DNA of 9,908 nucleotides from JBEKYD01 sp049509915 (GTDB taxonomy: Bacteria > Acidobacteriota > Terriglobia > Bryobacterales > Bryobacteraceae): contig JBEKZL010000280.1 in NCBI GenBank assembly GCA_049509915.1, positions 1 to 9,908 on the forward strand, read 5' to 3'. Positions within the stretch are counted from its first letter, which is position 1. The number at the start of each line of letters is the position of its first letter. Both the position numbers and the translations under genes were made by a program. Below the pieces are notes generated by a model. That model did no database searches and was not told the origin of the DNA. It was given only the letters and a program-made list of their open reading frames with translations. Below, one piece after another: positions 1 through 6,400 of the stretch.

Positions 1-704
1 ATCGCCACGGCGGCCATGCCGAGCACCAGCGAGCGCAGCAGGTTCTTTTGCGGGTCGCGCACCTCGCCGGCCACGAAGCTCACATAACTCCAGCCGTTGT
101 ACGCCATCAGGCAGGCCGCCATGGCCACTCCGAAATGCATTGTCGACAGCGGAGGGGCGGCCACCGGCGCGGCGGGGTGCGAGCTGAGGAGCCCGGCCCC
201 GATCAGTACCAACAGCCCCACTATCTTCAACCCCGTGAAAATGCGCTGCACCCACGCGCCTTCCTGCACGCCTACATAGTTGACCGCGGACAGCGCCGCG
301 ATCAGCGCAATTGCGAGGCCCTTGGCCGCGGCGCCGGTCAGCGGGAAGAAGTAGCCCGCGTAGATCGAAAACGTCACCGCCAGCCACGCGCTGCCGCCCG
401 CCAGCACCGCCAGCATGAACGTCCAGCCGGACACGAAAGCGCATAGCGGCCCGTAGGCTTCTAGGTAGACGTATTGGCCGCCGGTGGCGGGCAGCATGGC
501 GCCCAGTTCGGCATAGGCCAGGGCGCCAAAAAAGGAGAGTACGCCCGCCACCACCCATACTGCCAGGATGGCGGGCGCCGAGGGCAGACTGCGCGCGATC
601 AGGTTCGGCAGTACGAATATGCCGGAGCCGATCACGATCCCTATAACGATCGCCGTCGCGTCGAGCATCCCCAGCCTGCGGGGCAGGTCGTGCGCGGCTT
701 TCAT
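1..704 (-). CDS. APC-superfamily amino-acid permease (LAT/YfnA-like), C-terminus cut by window edge
   Basis: This is an inner-membrane amino-acid/polyamine/organocation transporter; 234 residues are visible and the rest lies left of base 1. The start ATG (704-702) overlaps the stop of the upstream enzyme gene as ATGA. The protein begins MKAAHDLPRRLGMLDATAIV and carries the TM1 signature GIVIGSGIF (residues 22-30), the unwound substrate-binding helix typical of APC transporters. Hydrophobic segments lie near residues 12-33, 45-65, 86-110, 127-145, 157-173 and 191-211, which gives about six of the usual twelve. The stretch GEVRDPQKNL (213-222) matches the family's conserved E-x-x-x-P-x-+-N loop. 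The Shine-Dalgarno sequence is weak (GAGCG), so translational coupling to the upstream gene is likely. The substrate cannot be read from the sequence. Co-expression with a mandelate racemase-type enzyme suggests uptake or export of a small organic acid or amino acid (inference). Confidence 0.93.
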   Translation of the reverse strand, partial: MKAAHDLPRRLGMLDATAIVIGIVIGSGIFVLPNLIARSLPSAPAILAVWVVAGVLSFFGALAYAELGAMLPATGGQYVYLEAYGPLCAFVSGWTFMLAVLAGGSAWLAVTFSIYAGYFFPLTGAAAKGLAIALIAALSAVNYVGVQEGAWVQRIFTGLKIVGLLVLIGAGLLSSHPAAPVAAPPLSTMHFGVAMAACLMAYNGWSYVSFVAGEVRDPQKNLLRSLVLGMAAVA

Positions 705-1828
705 CGAAAGCGCTCGCCGGTGTGTCTCTCCACTGCGTCCATATTGAGCGCGATCCCCAATCCGGGCGTATCGGGCACCGCCAGCATGCCATCGGCGTCC
801 AGCTTCCAGCGCGTCTCGACGAGGTCGTCGATGAATGGAGACCCGGTCAGATATTCGACCAGGCCGGTATTGCGCGCGGCGGAGGCGAGCTGCAGGTCGG
901 CGGCCAGGCCGAGCGCCGTGTTCCATCCGTGAGGGATGAAGCGGACGCCGTTTTCCTCCGCCATCCACGCGATGCGCCGCTCCTCGCTGATGCCGCCGAC
1001 TTTGGTCACATCGGGCTGCACGATATCGAACGCCCGCTGCTCGAGCCACGGAGCGAACGACTGCCTGCGGGTCAGCACTTCGCCGCCGGCGATCGCGACC
1101 GGGGAGTGGTCGCGCAGCCGCACGTAATCGTGCAGGTTGTCGGGCGGGAGCGCCTCCTCGAACCAATAGACGCCGTAACCGGCGAGCATGCTGGCGGTTC
1201 GCGTGGCCCACTTGTAGTCCTGCGGCCAGAAGGCGTCGCTCGCGCCCGCATCCACCATCAGCAGTGAGTCCGGTGAGACGGCCTCGCGCGCCGCGCGCAC
1301 GATGGCCTCGTCCATGGCCGAACTGCTCCGGCCGAATGGTCCCCAGCCGATCTTGAAAGCCCGAAATCCCTGTGCCTCGACCCCCGCAAGCTGCTCGGCC
1401 AGCGCGCGGGGCTCGCGCATCAGCAGCGACGCATACGGCAGCACGCGGTCGCGGTATCGCCCGCCCAGCAGCCGCCCGACCGGTTGTCCGGCTACCTTGC
1501 CGAGGATGTCCCACATGGCGATATCGATGCCGCTGATCGCGTGCGTGACCGAACCGCCGCGACCCATCCAGAATGTGTGCGCGTGCAGCTTCTCGCTGAC
1601 GCGCTCCGGTTCCAGCGGATTTTCGCCCAGGTACAGCGGAGCAAGCAGGTGCAGCGCGCCCCGCACCAGTTCATCGTTGGTGAATGCGGAACCCCACCCG
1701 GTGACGCCTTCGTCGGTGTAAACCGCGATCAGCGTATGAATGCAGTCATCCGGCCGGATCTCGTTCGACCACCCGCCCTCCGGCGTGCCGTGGCGCAAAC
1801 CCGCTGAGCGGATCTCTGTGATTCGCAA
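701..1828 (-). CDS. Enolase-superfamily enzyme, mandelate racemase/muconate lactonizing family
   Basis: A predicted Mg-dependent enzyme of 375 residues that abstracts a proton alpha to a carboxylate, giving racemisation, dehydration or cycloisomerisation of a sugar acid or similar. The N-terminal capping domain (about 1-125) is followed by the TIM barrel. Visible ligands are D193 (MVDAG), E224 (WFEEAL) and E250 (AGGE). The likely catalytic residues are K159 (FKIG) and the D273/H300 pair (QPDVTK, PHGWN), the Asp-His dyad of the mandelate racemase subgroup. The start is taken as TTG at 1828-1826. The family's N-terminus begins right there (LRITEIRS), while the open frame further upstream is low-complexity Arg/Pro/Ala that overlaps the divergent gene. 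A GGGGG tract lies 7 nt upstream. The stop overlaps the permease ATG by 4 bp. Exact substrate unknown; dehydratase or racemase are both possible. Confidence 0.9.
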   Translation of the reverse strand: MRITEIRSAGLRHGTPEGGWSNEIRPDDCIHTLIAVYTDEGVTGWGSAFTNDELVRGALHLLAPLYLGENPLEPERVSEKLHAHTFWMGRGGSVTHAISGIDIAMWDILGKVAGQPVGRLLGGRYRDRVLPYASLLMREPRALAEQLAGVEAQGFRAFKIGWGPFGRSSSAMDEAIVRAAREAVSPDSLLMVDAGASDAFWPQDYKWATRTASMLAGYGVYWFEEALPPDNLHDYVRLRDHSPVAIAGGEVLTRRQSFAPWLEQRAFDIVQPDVTKVGGISEERRIAWMAEENGVRFIPHGWNTALGLAADLQLASAARNTGLVEYLTGSPFIDDLVETRWKLDADGMLAVPDTPGLGIALNMDAVERHTGERFR

Positions 1829-1844
1829 TGTCTGGCCCCCAACA

Positions 1845-1874
1845 GAGTATAATCGGACCCATGTTACGGCGCAA
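1845..1874 (-). promoter_or_regulatory. Putative sigma-70-type promoter for the enolase-superfamily gene/permease unit
   Basis: Reading the minus strand, TTGCGC (1874-1869) and TATACT (1850-1845) are separated by 18 nt. The -10 box is one mismatch from consensus, while the -35 matches only in TTG. The predicted start of transcription would be near 1838, only about 10 nt before the TTG start codon, so the leader would be very short. The box overlaps the TATAAT of the opposite strand. The AT-rich octamer in an otherwise GC-rich intergenic strip supports promoter function, but the weak -35 keeps this tentative. Confidence 0.4.
1848..1853 (+). promoter_or_regulatory. Perfect -10 box (TATAAT) for the PIG-L deacetylase gene
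   Basis: A consensus TATAAT lies with 7 nt between its last base and the ATG at 1861. Transcription normally begins about 7 nt after the -10 box, so the transcript would begin at or next to the A of the start codon. No Shine-Dalgarno sequence exists between box and ATG. I see no convincing -35 hexamer 16-18 nt upstream (the stretch is about GCAATG). Confidence 0.5.
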
Positions 1875-2844
1875 TTTCTGCACCAGTCTCGCGGCCGCCG
1901 GCGCAATCGGCCGGTTGGCGCGCGCTCAATCGCAATCTCCGGCGCCGGCCGTCGGCCGGATCGTGCTGGAGCCGTCCATGCCGGGCCAGCCGCACAGCGG
2001 AAAGGTGCTGCTCGCGGTGCAGGCGCACTCCGACGATATCCCTCTTTCCGCATCGGGCACCGTCGCCAAACTGATTGAAGAAGGATATACCGGTTATCTG
2101 GTGCGCGCCACCAACGACGATATGGGCGACGCCGTGGGCCTCGGTACGCCTGGCACCATCGGCGAGGCCGCGCTCGGCAATGAACGCGACAACGCCGAAG
2201 TGGCGCGGGTCCTCGGCTGCAAGGGCCATTTCGACCTGAACTACAGTAATCACCGCATGTTTGAGGTCTCGCTCAACGAGGTGATTGGCCGGCTCATCTT
2301 CCTGATTCGCCTCCTTAAGGTCGATACGGTCGTCGGGTGGGACCCGTGGGGGCACGACGAGGAAAATCCGGATCACTACTCCATAGCCAGGGCGCTTGAA
2401 GCGGCATGCTGGATGGCGGGCCGATTCCACGATTTCGAGGAGCAGTTCGCCGCCGGCCTAAAGCCCAAGACAGTCCGGGACAAGTATTATTTCGCGCGCC
2501 GTCCCGAGATCACGCGGGTAGTGGATATCAGCAAGCAGATCGACAAGAAAGTGGATGCCATCCGCGCTAACGTTGCCAAGGGCCCCGGTGGCCACTCCGG
2601 CTCGCGCCTGCGGGCTGAACTGGCGGCCCGCCATCAGCGCCTGCCGCTCGTCGACGGTGACGACGTCGCCGCCGACCGCAACTACATTCGCGAGTTCAGC
2701 CTGACGCGCAACCGCGAGTTGGGGAAGCAGTACGGAGTCGAATACGCCGAGGCGTTCCATTACATTCCCGCCGGCGCTTCCGGCGCGGACCGGGACCCGC
2801 GCGTCGACGAGTACATCAAACAAAACGCCGTCCCGGCCAAATAG
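1861..2844 (+). CDS. PIG-L/LmbE-family zinc-dependent deacetylase, Tat-exported
   Basis: A 327-residue predicted metal-dependent amidohydrolase that removes acetyl groups from N-acetylated sugars or glycoconjugates (the MshB/BshB/PIG-L fold). The N-terminus LRRNFCTSLAAAG is a twin-arginine signal (RRxF then a hydrophobic stretch) with probable cleavage after ARA (residues 20-22), so it should act outside the cytoplasm. The zinc motif is AHSDD at 55-59, with S replacing the usual Pro of AHPDD. H56 and D59 are the expected ligands, with H172 of NPDHYS as the third. The family loop with NDD and GERDNAEVARVLG-type residues (about 85-120) is present. The ATG at 1861 is preferred to the in-frame ATG at 1828 because it places the Arg pair at the extreme N-terminus. 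The gene stands alone, divergent from the enolase-superfamily gene, and may act on the same extracellular carbohydrate resource (inference). Substrate unknown. Confidence 0.9.
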   Translation: MLRRNFCTSLAAAGAIGRLARAQSQSPAPAVGRIVLEPSMPGQPHSGKVLLAVQAHSDDIPLSASGTVAKLIEEGYTGYLVRATNDDMGDAVGLGTPGTIGEAALGNERDNAEVARVLGCKGHFDLNYSNHRMFEVSLNEVIGRLIFLIRLLKVDTVVGWDPWGHDEENPDHYSIARALEAACWMAGRFHDFEEQFAAGLKPKTVRDKYYFARRPEITRVVDISKQIDKKVDAIRANVAKGPGGHSGSRLRAELAARHQRLPLVDGDDVAADRNYIREFSLTRNRELGKQYGVEYAEAFHYIPAGASGADRDPRVDEYIKQNAVPAK

Positions 2845-2864
2845 CGATCCCGTAATGAGATACG
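2845..2864. other. Convergent intergenic gap without a visible terminator
   Basis: Only 20 nt separate the TAG of the plus-strand deacetylase from the TGA of the minus-strand peptidase. I see no GC-rich hairpin followed by a T-run for either direction. Termination is therefore Rho-dependent, lies inside the opposing gene, or is simply not recognisable by eye. Confidence 0.5.
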
Positions 2865-3461
2865 TCAAACACCGCTCCCTTGCAGTCGCGGCCCGGTATG
2901 GCGTACTACCACATAAATGCAGGTTCGCATCGCCTCCAGGAACGTAGCCAATTCCCGAGGCGCGGAAATAGACGGCACATGAATGAAGCCGCACGGGATC
3001 TCGAGCCCCGATTCCTCGATCTCATGGCGCGCCCGATAGAACGTGTGATTGCAGACGAAGCCGCCCGCGTCCTCCGAGAACAGGTACGGAATATCGCGGG
3101 CGCCGAGTTCGGCGGCTATGGCTCGATAGGGCAGCGTTCCAAGGTAACGATCCGGTCCCACCGGCACAATGGTCTGGCCGATTCGGACATCCCCGGCGTT
3201 ATCGCGCGCCGGTGTCGCGTCCCAGTTCCTGGCGACTTGCTCCAGACGGACCGCGCGCTCGCCGTCCGCCACGCCGAAACAGATCACCGCCTCCGGATGC
3301 AGATCGCGGATGAGCCGCACGATCTCGCTTCCTGCTGCGTGATATTCGGTCTCGAGCACTGCCTTTACCACACCGGCGTCCGCTTCGAGGGCGCGCAGCA
3401 GCACTTCGGAAGCGTTCGTCGCCGCTCCGCCGAACGGGTTGAAAGCGGTTGTAAGGATCAT
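2865..3461 (-). CDS. pcp: Pyroglutamyl-peptidase I (peptidase family C15)
   Basis: A cytoplasmic cysteine peptidase of 198 residues that removes N-terminal pyroglutamate from peptides; the length is typical or slightly short for bacterial Pcp (about 200-215). The N-terminal ILTTAFNPFGG and N16/S18 match the family's first strand and loop. The catalytic triad is complete: E74 in VRLEQVARN, C137 in SEDAGGFVCNHTFY, and H161 in GFIHVP. The ATG (3461-3459) overlaps the stop of the giant upstream gene as ATGA. It also has its own strong Shine-Dalgarno sequence inside that gene, so it is clearly translated as the last cistron of the conflict-type operon. The role could be housekeeping peptide recycling, or processing or activation within the system; the sequence does not decide. 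The last 15 residues or so look unconserved. Confidence 0.93.
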   Translation of the reverse strand: MILTTAFNPFGGAATNASEVLLRALEADAGVVKAVLETEYHAAGSEIVRLIRDLHPEAVICFGVADGERAVRLEQVARNWDATPARDNAGDVRIGQTIVPVGPDRYLGTLPYRAIAAELGARDIPYLFSEDAGGFVCNHTFYRARHEIEESGLEIPCGFIHVPSISAPRELATFLEAMRTCIYVVVRHTGPRLQGSGV

Positions 3462-6400
3462 TCGGCCAGTGACTCCTCCTCGCCAAAGTGGCGCAGCGTT
3501 TCAACCACATCTTCCCTCTCCCGCGTCGATAAAGGCGAATCGTCAGCCCGAAGGCTGTCTCGATACGATGCCTCGGAGTCCACGCGCTCGCCCGCTTTCT
3601 CCAGGATCTGGGCGCGGGCCAGCATGCATTCCGCGTTGCGCGGCGCGAGCTTCAAAGCCGCCTGAATCGATTCCCCGGCTTCTGCCAGGTTCCCAAGCCG
3701 TAGGGCAACCAGGGCGCGCCCGCAGAGCGCTTCCGGGGAAGATCCCGCGTCCAAAAAGTACGCGCGTGCCCCGTCGAAATCGTCCGCACGCAACCGCCAG
3801 TATCCGCGTTCCACGAACTTACCCGGTTGCCCAACGAAGATCTCGAACAGCTTCTCCACTTCGGTATTCGCCATATCGAAATTCCTGAGTCTCCGGTGGC
3901 ACACGCAGCGCATCAGCCCCGTTTCCGGTGCCGCGGCCGCGGACGACCGCACCGCTTCGGCCGCCAGCAGGGCCAGCCCGTACTCGCCCGCTCGCATCGC
4001 CGACCTTGCCCGTTCCAGGATCGCCTTCTCCGGCCCGTCCAGTTGCCGCGCCACCGCCTCCGCGTCGATAGCAAGCTTACCCGTGACCCCTTCGACGCTT
4101 GCCACTGCATCCACAAGCTTCCGCCGGTTCAGTTTCGGGTTTCGTTTATACAAAGACAAAGCGTAATTGGCGAATGCCCCATCCCAATCGCCTGCCGCCT
4201 CCTGGAATTTGGCCAGACTATAATACAGCCACGCATTTTCGGGAGCCAGCGACATGGACCGATCAAAATCCCGTTGGGCTTCGGCAGCCTGCCCGAGGCC
4301 CGCGCGAGCCACTGCTCTGGCGCGGTACAAGTAGCCCGCGCTCTCGCTGTCCGGGCGATTCGCGAGCACCCGTTCCAGGTCCGAGATGGCCTCCTCGTAC
4401 CGCCCTGCCTCCGCCAGTACCTGCCCTCGTCCGAACCACACCGCCTCTCCCAGAGCGGGATCTATTTTCAGAGCCTCGTTGTAATCCACAATGGCCTCGC
4501 CGTAGTGATGCCAGTACCAATTCGAAAGTCCGCGTTCGCGGTAGTAACCTGCTCGCGGCGCCAGGCTGATAGCCTCGTCGAACGCCGCGATCGCCTTTGC
4601 ATAGTCCTCGCTGGCGAAGGCTTCCCGCCCGCGCGCGGCGGCCGCTTCGGCCTGCTCTCTCGAGGCCTGTGACGTGTCTTTCTCCGCTGGCCCGCGAACG
4701 CGCCACGGCGGATCGAATCGCCCCTCCTGAATCGCTTCGAGAAGCCGATCGTCGCCCTTGGCGATGCCAGCGCTCAGATCGATGACCTGGAATGGCCGAA
4801 GCATCGGCAGGATCTCGCAACGGTCGAGCAGCACGGGAATCACGCGGACCCTCCCGGAGGAAGCGGCGCTTCTTTCCAACGCCCATACGAGCCCTGAGTG
4901 GAGCAGCCTGGACGATACTGCCTCCGGCGAGACCAGCACGACATAACAGTTGGCGCTCTCGAATGCGAGCCCGCTGCCCTCCAGCGATATTTCCACTCCG
5001 GCGACTTCGCATGCGCGCGCCAGTTGCCGCGCCCGATCCCTGTCCCGCTCCGCATGGATCATAAACACCCGCGCGATCAGCCGCGGGAACGGATAAGCCG
5101 CCACCAACGCTTCCAGCCACCGAACCTGTTCCGTTGTGAAGGCGTTCGTCTCCGGGCTCTCTAGATTGAGAACCCCCACGGCCCGATTGTCTTCGCCCAG
5201 TATCGGGATGGCCAGCTCGGCCATCGTAGACTTCTCCGCCCGGATGTATTCTTCGGATTGAAGGACGTTCGGCACCGAGCGGGTTCTGCCCTCGCTGTGC
5301 GCCCGCCCAATCACGCCGCTCGGATCCGGCCGGGGATACCCCTCCTTTCCTTTCCCCAAATGATCTGCCGCCAGGTCCAGCGCCGTCGTACCGAGAAAGA
5401 CCTGAACGTAGTCGCACCCGGTAATCGCATCCACCGCCGTCGTCAACACCCGGTACAACTCCTGGTTATCGCGCGCCCGTTCCGCCAATGCCCCTGCGAC
5501 CACTTCCGGCGAGATCCGGATCACCGCCAGCGAGTCGGTATCGTCGAACCCGATTTCAGCCATCAGATCGAGGTAGCGCCTGGTCCAATCGCGGCCGGTT
5601 GCCTGAAAAATCAGCTCCTGCAGTCTGTCCGGCTGGTTGGTACACCCCAAAGCGCCCGCATCCTTCGCCCCTGCCTCCGCACCCGGAGTCCTGGCCCATC
5701 CTGCCGAATAAATGATCGCCGGCGTTCTCATCCGGTCCTGCCGCAGCCTCCGCAGCAGGTCCAGGCCCGCTTCCGGTTCCCCGCCCCGCGCCATGTCAGT
5801 CACGACGACCCGGTAGGTGCCTTCGCGCAGCGCCGCCATACCCTCCTCGGTGCTGCGACTGGCGGTCACCAGCGCTCCCATGCGCTCCAGTTCGGCCGTC
5901 TCGTCCACGTTATTTTCCGGATGGTCGTCCACCCACAGAATGGCGACGCCCGCAAGCGGCGCCTGGATCGGCCACACCGGCGTCGTGCTCAGCGCGCCGC
6001 CGGCCTCTGCCTGAGGAACAATCACGGGCACCGGCTGCGACGTCAGCTTCAGCCGGTTCAGCAGACTTTCTTTGAGACGCGCGAACGGCTCGGCCGAGGC
6101 GGGCACCCGGTCCTTGCCTTCCGGGTCCGGCAACCGAACGACCAGGTCGTCCGGCCTGCCGAGCTGCCCGGCGATATAGGTTTGCAATAACCCCGCCAAT
6201 TCGCGGGCATCGTCGTCGCGCAGCGATTCGAGAAGGATAGCCTGCGCCGCGGTGTCGAAGCGGAAGACAACCTGGTCCGGAGGAACCCGCGCTCCCACCG
6301 GCGTGACGCGTTCGGCCAGCCCGCTCAACATCACCTCCGCCACCTGGGATTGCAGCGCGGCCTTCCCCAACAGCGCACTCTGAACCAGTTGGACGACCGC

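Noticed and set aside
1829..2053. N-terminal extension of the enolase-superfamily gene to 2053
   Set aside because: The added residues are Arg/Pro/Ala-rich with no family similarity and lie antisense to the well-supported Tat signal and zinc motif region of the deacetylase gene.
2827..2837. Short inverted repeat GCCG-TCC-CGGC near the deacetylase stop as a terminator
   Set aside because: A 4-bp stem inside coding sequence with no following T-run; too weak for intrinsic termination.
4263..5417. 384-codon minus-strand frame inside the giant gene
   Set aside because: Gly/Arg/Ser-rich with no domains, and out of frame with the clear GAF, TIR and TPR sequence covering the same bases.
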